Made by a program: the position numbers and the translations under genes. From positions 62,001 to 126,000 of the forward strand of contig NZ_AUMA01000009.1 in assembly GCF_000422565.1 (NCBI RefSeq): a stretch of DNA of 64,000 bases. Reading direction: 5' to 3'. This DNA is from Desulfovibrio aminophilus DSM 12254. Its GTDB lineage: Bacteria; Desulfobacterota; Desulfovibrionia; Desulfovibrionales; Desulfovibrionaceae. The notes under the pieces are model-generated. The model did not search any database and was not told the origin of the DNA. It worked only from the letters and a program-made list of their open reading frames with translations. This document shows, piece after piece, positions 8,658 to 17,049 of the stretch. Each line of letters begins with the position of its first letter. Position 1 is the stretch's first letter.

Positions 8658-9429
8658 GCCGCTGCTCTCCTGCTCGGGCGTGAGCGTGCGCTTCGGCGGA
8701 GTCCAGGCCCTCCTGGACGTGGACTTCCAGGCCGAAGACGGGAGCATCGCCGCGATCATCGGCCCCAACGGCGCGGGCAAGACCACCCTGCTCAACGTGC
8801 TCTCGGGCATGGTTCCGGCGGATTCCGGCTCCGTCCGCCTGGGCGGCCGCGACCTGAGCCGGGCCAGGGCCTTCGAACGCAGCCGCGCGGGCATGGTGCG
8901 CACCTTCCAGAACCTGGAAATCTTCTCCAACATGAGCGCCCTGGAGAACGTCATGACCGGCTGCCACGGCCGCCTGGAGCTGCCGGTCTGGCACAGCCTG
9001 CTGCGCACGCCCCGTTCCCGGGCCCTGGAGCGGGACATCCGGCGCGATGCCGAGGCGGCGCTGGATTTCGTCGGCCTCGCGGACGCGGCCGATACCCCGG
9101 CCCGCGATCTGGCCTTCGGTAGGCAACGCCTCCTGGAACTGGCCCGGGCCCTGGCCGCCGGGCCGATGCTCCTGCTTCTGGACGAACCGGCCGCCGGGCT
9201 GAACATGTCCGAGACCAGGGCCCTGGGCGGCCTGATCCGGCGCATCCGCGACGAGCGCGGGGTGGCCGTGGTTCTGGTGGAGCACGACATGGACCTGGTC
9301 ATGGGCGTGAGCGACGCGGTGCTCGTGCTCTGCTTCGGCCGGGTCATCCGCCACGGCGCGCCCGCCGAGGTCCAGCGCGACCCCGAGGTGGTGGCCGCCT
9401 ATCTCGGCGCGGACGAGGACGAGGCATGA
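8650..9429 (+). CDS. livG: ABC transporter ATP-binding protein, LivG family
   Basis: A 259-residue ATPase of the Liv importer. Walker A is GPNGAGKT (about 38-45), Walker B LLLLDEPAAGL, and the switch histidine lies in VLVEHDMDLV. The ABC signature is the relaxed LAFGRQRLLELARAL form usual in LivG rather than LSGGQ. It overlaps livM and, through ATGA, livF (9426-9429). It hydrolyses ATP at the inner face of the membrane to drive uptake. Confidence 0.92.
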   Translation: MAEPLLSCSGVSVRFGGVQALLDVDFQAEDGSIAAIIGPNGAGKTTLLNVLSGMVPADSGSVRLGGRDLSRARAFERSRAGMVRTFQNLEIFSNMSALENVMTGCHGRLELPVWHSLLRTPRSRALERDIRRDAEAALDFVGLADAADTPARDLAFGRQRLLELARALAAGPMLLLLDEPAAGLNMSETRALGGLIRRIRDERGVAVVLVEHDMDLVMGVSDAVLVLCFGRVIRHGAPAEVQRDPEVVAAYLGADEDEA

Positions 9430-10169
9430 GCGGCCCCCTGCTCACGCTGAAGAACGTGGACGTGTTCTACGGCAAAATCCACGCCGCCCGGCGGGTCTCC
9501 CTGCACGTCAAGGCGGGCGAGATCGTGGCCCTCATCGGCGGCAACGGCGCGGGCAAGACCACGCTCCTGACGGCGGTCTCCGGGCTGCTGCGCCCGGCCG
9601 GGGGCGAAATCGCCCTGGCCGGGGAGAGCATCCTGGGGCTGGCCCCGGAGCGCGTGGTGCGTCTGGGCCTGTCCCACGTGCCCGAGGGGCGGCTCGTGTT
9701 CAGCCCGCTCTCGGTGGAGGACAACCTCCGGCTCGGGGCCTACACCCGCCGCGGCCGCGAAGGCCGCGAGGCCGCCGCGCGCACCCTGGCGCGGATCTAC
9801 GAGATGTTTCCGGTGCTGGCCGAGCGCAGGGCCCAGGCAGCGGGCACCCTCTCCGGCGGTGAACAGCAGATGCTGGCCCTGGGCCGGGCGCTCATGGCCG
9901 GGCCGAGACTCCTGCTCCTGGACGAGCCGGGCATGGGCCTGGCCCCCCTGGTGGTCCGGGACATCTTCCGGCTCATCGTGCGGCTGCGCGACGAGCTGGG
10001 CCTGACCGTGCTCCTGGTGGAGCAGAACGCCCGGAGCGCGCTGCGCATCGCGGACCGGGGCTACGTGCTGGAAACCGGCCGGATCATCCTCCAGGGACCG
10101 GCGGACGAACTGCTGGCCAACAAGGACGTGCAGCGGGCCTATCTGGGCCGCGACCTCGACGCCCGCTAG
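9426..10169 (+). CDS. livF: ABC transporter ATP-binding protein, LivF family
   Basis: A 247-residue second ATPase of the importer. Walker A is GGNGAGKT, the signature is the canonical LSGGEQQ, Walker B is LLLLDEPGMGLAP and the H-loop position has VLLVEQNAR, where Gln-Asn replaces the usual His as is common in LivF. The LSHVPEGRLVF segment is also a LivF mark. It starts inside the livG stop codon and is followed after 16 bases by the CoA ligase. Confidence 0.93.
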   Translation: MSGPLLTLKNVDVFYGKIHAARRVSLHVKAGEIVALIGGNGAGKTTLLTAVSGLLRPAGGEIALAGESILGLAPERVVRLGLSHVPEGRLVFSPLSVEDNLRLGAYTRRGREGREAAARTLARIYEMFPVLAERRAQAAGTLSGGEQQMLALGRALMAGPRLLLLDEPGMGLAPLVVRDIFRLIVRLRDELGLTVLLVEQNARSALRIADRGYVLETGRIILQGPADELLANKDVQRAYLGRDLDAR

Positions 10170-10185
10170 CCAAAGGGAGGCGGCG

Positions 10186-11481
10186 ATGTACTGGCAAGCC
10201 GACTGCGAATGCATGAACCGCTCGGACCTGGAGATGGTCCAGCTGGAGCGCCTGCAATCCACCCTGACCCGGGTGGCCCGCAACGTGCCGCTCTACAGCA
10301 GGCGGTTCGCCGAGCTGGGCCTGGATCCGGACCAGATCCGCTCCCTGGACGACGTGCGGCGGCTGCCCTTCACCACCAAGGCCGACGTGCGCGACAACTA
10401 CCCCTATGGTCTGTTCGCCGTGCCCCTGCGCGAGGTGGTCCGGCTCCAGGCCTCCTCGGGCACCACCGGCAAGCCCACGGTGGTCGGCTACACCAAGGGC
10501 GACGTGCGCCGCTGGTCCGAGCTGGTGGCCCGGGTGCTCACCGCCGGGGGCGTGACCAAGGACGACGTGGTCCAGATCGCCCTGAACTACGGCCTGTTCA
10601 CCGGCGGCTTCGGCTTCCACTACGGGGCCGAGCGCATCGGGGCCTCGGTCATCCCCAGTTCCAGCGGCAACACCCGTCGGCAGATCATGATCATGCAGGA
10701 CTACCGCGCCACGGCCCTCATCTGCACCCCGAGCTACGCCCTGCACCTGGCCGACGCCCTGGCCGAGATGGGCGTCGGCCGCAACGACCTGACCCTGCGC
10801 GTCGGCCTCTTCGGGGCCGAGCCCTGGTCCGAGCCCATGCGCCGCGAAATCGAGGAGCGGCTCGGCGTCCAGGCCACGGACAACTACGGCATCAGCGAGG
10901 TCATGGGCCCGGGCATCGCGGGCGAGTGCCTGGAGCGCCAGGGGCTGCACATCAACGAAGACCACTTCCTGGCCGAGATCGTGGACCCGGAGAGCGGCGA
11001 GCCCGCGGCCCCGGGCGAAACCGGCGAACTGGTGCTGACCACCCTGACCAAGGAGGCCTTCCCGGTGGTGCGCTACCGCACCGGCGACCTGACCCGGCTC
11101 ATCGACGAGCCCTGCCCCTGCGGCCGCACCTTCCGGCGCATGGCCCGCATCCCGGGCCGGGCCGACGACATGCTCATCATCCGGGGCGTGAACGTCTTCC
11201 CCTCCCAGGTGGAGGCCATCCTCCTGGAGAGCGGACTGGCGGGCCCGCACTACCAGATCGTCCTGGACCGCGAGGACCGCATGGACAAGGCCACGGTCCT
11301 GGTCGAGGCCCCGGAATCCTTCTGCACCGACCGCATCTCCGAGTCCCAGGGCGTCATCGAAAGCCTGCGTCGCAAGCTGGAGGAGCTGGGCGTGTCCTTC
11401 GACGTCCGCCTGGTGGAGCCCAGAACCCTGGAACGCCCGGAAGGCAAGGCCAAACGGGTGCTCGACCGCCGGACCCTCTGA
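10186..11481 (+). CDS. paaK: phenylacetate-CoA ligase family protein
   Basis: A 431-residue adenylate-forming enzyme of the PaaK branch. It would activate an aryl acid such as phenylacetate with ATP and CoA. Visible motifs are the P-loop ASSGTTGKP (about 90-98), NYGISEVMGPG (about 231-241), YRTGDLTRL (about 298-306) and the C-terminal hinge region. GGAGG lies nine bases before the ATG. As the last gene of the Liv operon, it suggests uptake and activation of aromatic amino-acid breakdown products, which fits amino-acid-fermenting or oxidising sulfate reducers. Substrate is inferred, not read. Confidence 0.87.
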   Translation: MYWQADCECMNRSDLEMVQLERLQSTLTRVARNVPLYSRRFAELGLDPDQIRSLDDVRRLPFTTKADVRDNYPYGLFAVPLREVVRLQASSGTTGKPTVVGYTKGDVRRWSELVARVLTAGGVTKDDVVQIALNYGLFTGGFGFHYGAERIGASVIPSSSGNTRRQIMIMQDYRATALICTPSYALHLADALAEMGVGRNDLTLRVGLFGAEPWSEPMRREIEERLGVQATDNYGISEVMGPGIAGECLERQGLHINEDHFLAEIVDPESGEPAAPGETGELVLTTLTKEAFPVVRYRTGDLTRLIDEPCPCGRTFRRMARIPGRADDMLIIRGVNVFPSQVEAILLESGLAGPHYQIVLDREDRMDKATVLVEAPESFCTDRISESQGVIESLRRKLEELGVSFDVRLVEPRTLERPEGKAKRVLDRRTL

Positions 11482-11489
11482 TCCGGGCA

Positions 11490-11567
11490 TTGCCTTTTCC
11501 GCGTCAGCGCCTATTCTAACCCGGTCCGCCCCCGGCGTTGCCAGACGCCCGCTTTTCGGGCTATGAC
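11490..11567 (+). promoter_or_regulatory. two tandem sigma-70-like promoters before the FmdB-hemC unit
   Basis: P1 is TTGCCT (11490-11495), 16 bases, TATTCT (11512-11517). P2 is TTGCCA (11538-11543), 18 bases, TATGAC (11562-11567). Both point into the FmdB gene, 35-85 bases upstream of its start. Confidence 0.55.
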
Positions 11568-11601
11568 CCGGGGGCTTTCATCCCGTTCGGAGGTTCGATC
11601 C

Positions 11602-11844
11602 ATGCCCATTTTCGAATACAAGTGCGGCAAGTGCGGCCAGGAGTTCGAGGAACTCGTCTTCGGCGAGGACACTCCGGCCTGCCCCAAGTGCGGCTCGACC
11701 AAGACGTCCAAGCTCATGTCCCGCTGCCGGGCCAAGAGCGGCGGCGACGGAGGCGGTGACTTCGACATGGCCCCCTCGGGCGGCGGCGGAGGCGGCGGCT
11801 GTTCCAGCTGCTCCGGCGGCAGCTGCTCCACCTGCGGCCACTAG
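11602..11844 (+). CDS. FmdB family zinc-ribbon protein with Gly/Cys-rich tail
   Basis: This 80-residue protein has the FmdB-type opening [18 protein letters not shown] and a zinc ribbon made of CGKCG and CPKCG (Cys8, Cys11, Cys28, Cys31). After residue 55 it turns into a Gly run and a tail with [14 protein letters not shown]. FmdB-type proteins are presumed regulators or accessory factors with no settled role. The start at ATG 11602 is preceded by GGAGG. The cysteine-rich tail resembles those of the two HesB proteins at 19494-20294. hemC follows after 58 bases. Confidence 0.88.
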   Translation: MPIFEYKCGKCGQEFEELVFGEDTPACPKCGSTKTSKLMSRCRAKSGGDGGGDFDMAPSGGGGGGGCSSCSGGSCSTCGH

Positions 11845-11902
11845 CATCGACGGAGCCGCCCACCAGGGGCGGCCTCTCCCGCATGAGCCCGAAAGGATGT
11901 CC

Positions 11903-12838
11903 ATGAAGACACTGACCATCGCCACCCGGGGCAGCGCCCTGGCCTTGTGGCAGGCCGAGCACATCTCGGCCCTGCTCCGCGCCCGTCACCCCGGCCTTTC
12001 CGTGAACCTGCTCACGATCAAGACCATGGGCGACAAGATCCTCGACGTGCCCCTGGCCCAGGTGGGCGGCAAGGGCCTGTTCGTCAAGGAGATCGAGGAA
12101 GCCCTGCTGGACGGCCGGGCGGACATCGCGGTGCACAGCATGAAGGACGTGCCCACGGAGCTGCCGCCCGAGCTGGTGGTGGGCGTGAACCCCGAGCGCG
12201 AGGACTGCACCGACACGCTCCTGTCCGTGAACTTCGACGGGCTCAAGGCCCTGCCCAGGGAGGCCAGGGTCGGTACGAGCAGCCTGCGCCGCCAGGCCCA
12301 GCTCAAGGCCCTGCGCCCGGACCTCCGGGTGGAGTCGCTGCGCGGCAACCTGGACACTCGGGTGCGCAAGCTCGTGGAAGGACAGTACGACGCCATCGTG
12401 GTGGCCACCGCCGGGCTCAAGCGCCTGGGTCTCTCCGCGCCCAAAAGCGAAGTTCTCGGACCGCCGGATTTCCTGCCCGCCGTGGCCCAGGGAGCCCTGG
12501 GCATCGAGTACCGCGCGGACCGGCCGGAAGTGGCCGAGCTGCTGGCCTTCCTGGACCATCCGGAAACGAAGATCCGGGTCCGGGCCGAACGCGGCTTCCT
12601 CACCGGCCTGGACGGCGGCTGCCAGGTGCCCATCGCGGCCCATTCCCAGGTGATGGGAGGGATCGTGCATCTCACCGGCTTCGTGGCCGACACCGAGGGC
12701 GGCCGGGCCGTGCGCCTGGAACACGCCGGGCCCGTGGCCGAGGCCTGGGAGATCGGGGCCGAACTGGCCCGCCGGGTGCTGGCCGCCGGAGCCGCCGAGG
12801 TGTTGAAGGAAGTCTATGCCGCGGGAATCAGGCACTGA
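11903..12838 (+). CDS. hemC: porphobilinogen deaminase (hydroxymethylbilane synthase)
   Basis: This 311-residue enzyme condenses four porphobilinogens to hydroxymethylbilane, the trunk step to siroheme, heme and cobalamin. Family marks are [13 protein letters not shown] at the start, [10 protein letters not shown] (about 80), [11 protein letters not shown] (about 128) and the cofactor-anchoring cysteine in [13 protein letters not shown] (about 240). ATG 11903 is preferred over 11897 because AAAGG is then six bases upstream. Its 3-prime end overlaps the next gene by 23 bases. Other tetrapyrrole genes in the window are hemL, ahb, cobT, cobJ, cbiG and cbiD. Confidence 0.95.
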   Translation: MKTLTIATRGSALALWQAEHISALLRARHPGLSVNLLTIKTMGDKILDVPLAQVGGKGLFVKEIEEALLDGRADIAVHSMKDVPTELPPELVVGVNPEREDCTDTLLSVNFDGLKALPREARVGTSSLRRQAQLKALRPDLRVESLRGNLDTRVRKLVEGQYDAIVVATAGLKRLGLSAPKSEVLGPPDFLPAVAQGALGIEYRADRPEVAELLAFLDHPETKIRVRAERGFLTGLDGGCQVPIAAHSQVMGGIVHLTGFVADTEGGRAVRLEHAGPVAEAWEIGAELARRVLAAGAAEVLKEVYAAGIRH

Positions 12839-13106
12839 TCCCGACAGGGCCGCGCTGAAGGCCCTGCAAGCCCTGCCGGGCATCGGCCCGAGCATGGCCC
12901 GCGATCTGCTGCGCCTGGGCTTTCACCGGCCGGACGACCTGCGCGGGGCCGACCCCGAAGAGATGTACCGGCGGCTGGAGGCCCTGGAGGGTCGCCACGT
13001 GGACCGCTGCGTGCTCTACGTCTTCCGCTGCGCGGTGCATGTGGCCGAAACCGGCGGCCCGGACCCCGCGCTGCGCCTGTGGTGGAACTGGAAGGACCGC
13101 GCCTGA
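12816..13106 (+). CDS. helix-hairpin-helix protein of the Cdd1/pathogenicity-locus type
   Basis: A 96-residue protein with a helix-hairpin-helix, [17 protein letters not shown] (about 19-35), then the segment [19 protein letters not shown] and RCAVHVAE, which together match the small Cdd1-type family. These are thought to bind nucleic acid; no reaction is known. It starts at ATG 12816, within hemC, with GAAGGA seven bases upstream, so it is translationally tied to hemC. Confidence 0.8.
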   Translation: MPRESGTDPDRAALKALQALPGIGPSMARDLLRLGFHRPDDLRGADPEEMYRRLEALEGRHVDRCVLYVFRCAVHVAETGGPDPALRLWWNWKDRA

Positions 13107-13149
13107 CGGGCGCTTCGGATCGTCCCTCCCGTCATGCGCCGGCGGCCGC

Positions 13150-13950
13150 CTAAATCCAGAGCGTCTTGAGGATTTCCCGCACGATGGCCTGGCGGGCCTC
13201 CATGAAGTCCGCGCGCGGATTGTCGGAGAGGATGTTCAGGGCGAAGGGATAATTCTTCCCTTCCTTCTCCACCCAGCCCACGAACCAGCCCAGCCGCAGG
13301 CCGTTCTTCTCGGTCATGCCCGTCTTGCCGCGCAGGATGCGGCCCTCCACGTCGTGCTCCAGGACCATCATGTCCTTGACCGCCTTCTGGGCCTTCTCCG
13401 AGAAAACGAGCTCCCCGGCGCTCAGGCGGCGCAGGAAATCCACCTGTCCCAGGGCCGAGATGCGCAGATCGCCCTCGATCCAGAAGGGGTCCGGCCCGCT
13501 CGTCTCGGCGTTGCCGTAGTTCATCTGCGACAGGCGGTTGCGGATGGACTCCCGGCCCATGCCGTCGGCGATCTGCTGGAAGACCCAGACGGCCGAGGAG
13601 CGGAAGGCGTCCTTCATGGTCAGATCGCGGTTCCAGGCCGGGTTGCCCCGGTCCTTGCCGTCCCAATGGAAAACCTGATCCGGGCCGGACACGGCCCCGC
13701 TGTCCAGAGCCAGAAGCGCGTTCACGATCTTGAAGGTCGAGCAGGGCGGGAAGTTCCGCTCGGCCACCTCGTGGTTGTAGATCACCAGGCTCTCGCGGCG
13801 CGGATCGTAGAGCACGAAGGAGCCGTTGACCCCGTACTGGGCGAAGAAGCGGCCGAAGTTCTCCCGGCCTTCCAGGCGGGGTTCCTTGGAACAGGCCAAC
13901 GCGGCCAGAAGCAGGACCAGCGCGCCCAGGACGATGGACAGACGACGCAT
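13150..13950 (-). CDS. class D (OXA-type) beta-lactamase, lipoprotein
   Basis: A 266-residue protein with all class D marks: S71-T-F-K74 (nucleophile and carbamylated lysine), S119-A-V121, Y145-G-N147, the W157-containing loop WIEGDLRIS, and K209-T-G211. The N-terminus is a signal peptide ending in a lipobox with Cys20, so the enzyme should sit on a membrane facing the periplasm. It would hydrolyse penicillins and perhaps other beta-lactams. It starts 13 bases after cobT and looks like an old chromosomal gene: base composition is like its neighbours and no mobile element is near. Confidence 0.92.
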   Translation of the reverse strand: MRRLSIVLGALVLLLAALACSKEPRLEGRENFGRFFAQYGVNGSFVLYDPRRESLVIYNHEVAERNFPPCSTFKIVNALLALDSGAVSGPDQVFHWDGKDRGNPAWNRDLTMKDAFRSSAVWVFQQIADGMGRESIRNRLSQMNYGNAETSGPDPFWIEGDLRISALGQVDFLRRLSAGELVFSEKAQKAVKDMMVLEHDVEGRILRGKTGMTEKNGLRLGWFVGWVEKEGKNYPFALNILSDNPRADFMEARQAIVREILKTLWI

Positions 13951-13963
13951 GACTTTTCCCTTT

Positions 13964-15031
13964 TCAGCCTTCGCTCACGCCGGCGTCGGCGAACGAGGCC
14001 ATGTTGTTGAAGATGTCGGCGGCGCAGCGCAGCAGGAAGACGGTCATGGCCGCGCCCGTGCCCTCGCCCAGGCGCAGGCCCAGGTCGAGCACCGGCTTGA
14101 GCCCCAGGGCCGCCACGGCCCGGGCGTGGCCCGGTTCCGCCGAGGCGTGGGACAGCACGCAATACCCGCGCACGTCCGGGCAGATGTGGGCGGCGGCGGT
14201 GTAGGCCGCCGTGGAGATGAAGCCGTCCACGCAGACCACCTGGCGGTTTTTCGCCCCGCCGAGAATGAGTCCGGCCAGACAGGCGATCTCCAGCCCGCCC
14301 AGGGCGGCCAGAATCCCGAAGGCGTCGGCCGAGGCCACGACCCCGGCGTTGGCGGCCAAGCCGCGCTCCACCACGCCGATCTTGCGGGCCACGGCGTCGG
14401 GGGCGAGCCCGGTGCCCGGGCCGGTCATCCCGCGCGCCGAAAGCCCCAGGTAGGCGCAGTAGAGGGCCGTGGACGGCGTGGTGTTGGCGATGCCCATGTC
14501 GCCGGTGCCGAGCACGCGCACACCCTCGGCGGCCGCGCGGTCGGCCAGGGACACGCCCAGAAGCAGCGCGGCCAGACACTCGTCACCGGTCATGGCCGGG
14601 CCCTTGGCCAGATTGGCCGTGCCCTGGGCCACCTTGCCCCGGATCAGGGCCGGGTGCTCGTCGAAGTCATCGCCCAGGCAGCCCGCGTCGACCACGTAGA
14701 GCTGAACGCCGGAGGTCTTGCAGAGCACGTTGATGCCCGCGCCGCCGTTCAGAAAGTTGAGCACCATCTGGCGGGTCACTTCCTGGGAGAAGAGGCTCAC
14801 GCCCTCTTCCGCCACGCCGTGGTCGCCGGCAATGGTGTATATCCGCGCCGGGTCGGCGCGGGGACGGCCGCCGTCCTGGACGCAGGAAAGCTGGACCGCG
14901 AGGTCCTCCAGGCGGCCCAGGCTGCCGCGCGGCTTGGTCAGGTTGTCCAGGTGGGCCCGGGCGGCGGGCTCCAGGCCCGCGTAGTCCACGGGCCGGATGG
15001 CGGCGACGACGGCTTCCAGTTCCTTGCGCAT
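13964..15031 (-). CDS. cobT: nicotinate-nucleotide--dimethylbenzimidazole phosphoribosyltransferase
   Basis: A 355-residue enzyme making alpha-ribazole phosphate for the lower ligand of cobalamin. Marks include LTKPRGSLGRLEDLA near the N-terminus, YTIAGDHGVAEEGVS (about 75-90), GDMGIANTTPSTALY (about 170-185) and a C-terminal EGTGAAM with the catalytic glutamate region. ATG 15031 with TGGAGA eight bases upstream is preferred over GTG 15061. It heads a two-gene unit with the beta-lactamase. No cobalamin riboswitch is visible upstream. Confidence 0.94.
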   Translation of the reverse strand: MRKELEAVVAAIRPVDYAGLEPAARAHLDNLTKPRGSLGRLEDLAVQLSCVQDGGRPRADPARIYTIAGDHGVAEEGVSLFSQEVTRQMVLNFLNGGAGINVLCKTSGVQLYVVDAGCLGDDFDEHPALIRGKVAQGTANLAKGPAMTGDECLAALLLGVSLADRAAAEGVRVLGTGDMGIANTTPSTALYCAYLGLSARGMTGPGTGLAPDAVARKIGVVERGLAANAGVVASADAFGILAALGGLEIACLAGLILGGAKNRQVVCVDGFISTAAYTAAAHICPDVRGYCVLSHASAEPGHARAVAALGLKPVLDLGLRLGEGTGAAMTVFLLRCAADIFNNMASFADAGVSEG

Positions 15032-15064
15032 GAAGTGTCTCCAGACTGAGTTGCGGAACACCCG

Positions 15065-15094
15065 CTGATACGCCCCGGACGCGGGTTCTGTAAA
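15065..15094 (-). promoter_or_regulatory. sigma-70-like promoter of cobT
   Basis: On the minus strand TTTACA (15094-15089), 18-base spacer, TATCAG (15070-15065), 34 bases before the cobT start. Confidence 0.5.
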
Positions 15095-15122
15095 CCCCCG
15101 CCCCCCCGGCGTTCCCCGGCGG

Positions 15123-15152
15123 TTGCCGGGCCGAGCGGCACTGTGCTACGGC
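15123..15152 (+). promoter_or_regulatory. promoter placed for a leaderless transcript of the WcbI-like gene
   Basis: TTGCCG (15123-15128), 18 bases, TACGGC (15147-15152). The start codon is only eight bases further and no Shine-Dalgarno sequence precedes it, so the mRNA should begin at or next to the ATG. Confidence 0.4.
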
Positions 15153-15160
15153 TGGCCGAC

Positions 15161-15982
15161 ATGGAACGCCGACTCTGCGTCCTGCACGCCAATTGCCAGG
15201 GCGACCCCCTGGCCGCGCTGCTGCGGCTCTGCCCGGAATTCGCAGCGCGCCACGACATCCGCCTGTTCACCAACTACACCCGCGAGCCGGTGCCGGACGA
15301 GGCCCTGGCCTCCTGCGGCCTGTTTCTCTACCAGCACCTGGGCCCGCAGTGGGGCGATCTCTCCTCCGAGGCCCTGCTGAAGAAAATCCCCCGCGAGGCG
15401 GCGGCCCTCTGCGTGCCGAACATGTTCTTCATGGGCTACTGGCCGCTCTGGCACAACGCTCCGGGCTTCGACTTCCGCGACCGCTTCCTGGACCATCTCC
15501 TGGACATGGGCCTGTCCAAGGCCGAAATCCTGCATCTGTACCTGCGCACGGACCTGGCCCGAAAATACGACCTCCAGGCGCTCCTGGACGAATCCCTGGA
15601 GCGTGAGCGGCGGCGTCAGGCCCACACCCCGGTGCGCTATCTGGACGCCGTGCTGGCGGGCTTTCGTGAGAAGATGCTCTTCAACACGGTGAATCACCCC
15701 GGACCGGAACTCATGGCCCTGGCCGCCCGGGGCGTGCTGGCCGAGCTGGGCCTGACGGCCCCGGCCGAGGCCGACCTGCTCTCCGCGGCGCGGCTCTTTC
15801 CCGAGTTCCAGATGCCCATCCACCCCCAGGTGGCCGAGTTCCTGGGTCTGCCCTTCGCCGGGCCGGACACCGAATACCGCGTCTTCGGCAAGAAGAAGAC
15901 CTTCGCCCAGTACGCCGAGGCCTACGTGGACTGCCGCCTGCTGGGCATCGACGACTTCACCGCCTACCTCCACCTGCGATGA
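15161..15982 (+). CDS. WcbI-family polysaccharide biosynthesis protein (putative acyltransferase)
   Basis: A 273-residue protein opening with RRLCVLHANCQGDPLAALL; the N-C-Q-G motif close to the N-terminus is the mark of WcbI-type proteins, assigned to capsule and exopolysaccharide modification, probably as acetyltransferases with an SGNH-like site. ATG 15161 is used because it aligns with that opening; GTG 15143 overlaps the -10 element. No Shine-Dalgarno is present. Its stop overlaps the glycosyltransferase start (ATGA at 15979-15982), so both probably modify the same surface glycan. Confidence 0.75.
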   Translation: MERRLCVLHANCQGDPLAALLRLCPEFAARHDIRLFTNYTREPVPDEALASCGLFLYQHLGPQWGDLSSEALLKKIPREAAALCVPNMFFMGYWPLWHNAPGFDFRDRFLDHLLDMGLSKAEILHLYLRTDLARKYDLQALLDESLERERRRQAHTPVRYLDAVLAGFREKMLFNTVNHPGPELMALAARGVLAELGLTAPAEADLLSAARLFPEFQMPIHPQVAEFLGLPFAGPDTEYRVFGKKKTFAQYAEAYVDCRLLGIDDFTAYLHLR

Positions 15983-16977
15983 AGAACAGCGTTGAAACCG
16001 TCGTCTGCCTGGGCGGGACGTTCTTCTCCCCGTCCCTCAAGGAGCTGGGCCTCGAGGTCCGGCATCTGCCCCTGGCCCGGGGCGAAATCCTGGACTGGGA
16101 CGGCGTGCGCCGCCGCGCCGGGCTGGAGCCGGACCTGCTCTTCTACCTCGACCGCAGCCTGCCGCCGCCGATCGTGGGCCTGGAGACCCTGCCCTGCCTC
16201 ACGGCCTTCTGGTGCATCGACTCGCACATCCACTCCTGGTATCCGGCCTGGGCCCAGGGCTTCGACCTCTGCTTCGTCAGCCTCAAGGACCATCTGCCGC
16301 GCTTCCGCCTGCGCCTGCCCCCGGAGCGGGTGGTCTGGCTGCCGCCCTTCGCGGACCACGGCCACCATCCCCCGGCCGGACGCGTGGAGCCGGAATGGGA
16401 TCTGCTCTTCGCGGGCACCGTGGACCCCGAGACCACGCCCGGCCGGGCCGCGTTCCTGGCCGAGCTGGGCCGCCGCCTGCCGGGTCTGGCGGTACGCCGG
16501 GGCGTGTTCCGCGAACTCTACCCCCGGGCGCGGCTGGGCCTGAACATCGCCGAACGCGGGGATCTCAACTTCCGGGTCGTGGAGGCCCTGGCCTGCGGGG
16601 CCTGCCTGCTCACCCCCCGGGTGGGACACGGCCAGGACGAGCTGTTCCGCGACGGAGAGCATCTCTTCGTCTACGATCCCGATGACATGGACGGACTGGT
16701 GCGGCTGGTGGAGGAACTGCTGGCCGATCCGGAACGCGCCGCGCGGGTGGCCGAAGCCGGGCGACTGGCCGTGGAGACCGCACACCGGCCCATCCACCGG
16801 GCCAGGGCCGTGGCCGAGGCCGTGCGCGGGCTGGACGCGGCCGCCGTGGTGGCCGAACGCCTGGAGCGGGCCCGGGAGATCCGGGAGACGTACCTGAAGC
16901 TCGTATACCTGCACTGGGCCGAGGCGGCCCGGGAACCGGCGGCTCGGGCGGCCTACCTCAAGGCGGCGAAACACTAG
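15979..16977 (+). CDS. GT-B glycosyltransferase, CgeB-like (family 1 C-terminal domain)
   Basis: A 332-residue cytoplasmic protein with a GT-B layout. The C-terminal half has the nucleotide-sugar-binding pattern: an ERGDLNFRVVEALACGACLLT segment split here as NFRVVEALACGA (about 196-207) and VYDPDDMDGLVRLVEELL (about 232-249). The N-terminal half contains FWCIDSHIHSWYPAWAQGFD, as in CgeB-like transferases. Donor and acceptor are unknown. It is coupled to the WcbI-like gene by ATGA. Confidence 0.75.
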   Translation: MKNSVETVVCLGGTFFSPSLKELGLEVRHLPLARGEILDWDGVRRRAGLEPDLLFYLDRSLPPPIVGLETLPCLTAFWCIDSHIHSWYPAWAQGFDLCFVSLKDHLPRFRLRLPPERVVWLPPFADHGHHPPAGRVEPEWDLLFAGTVDPETTPGRAAFLAELGRRLPGLAVRRGVFRELYPRARLGLNIAERGDLNFRVVEALACGACLLTPRVGHGQDELFRDGEHLFVYDPDDMDGLVRLVEELLADPERAARVAEAGRLAVETAHRPIHRARAVAEAVRGLDAAAVVAERLERAREIRETYLKLVYLHWAEAAREPAARAAYLKAAKH

Positions 16978-17049
16978 CGACGCGTTGCGGCGCGCCCCTT
17001 CCCAGAGCCGTTCGAGAATCGCGGCCGGCGGGGATTTTTCGACGGCCCG

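Noticed and set aside
15032-15160. Possible cobalamin riboswitch before cobT
   Set aside because: No B12-box-like sequence or multi-stem layout is visible; only an ordinary promoter and short leader are seen. The cbi genes also lack one.
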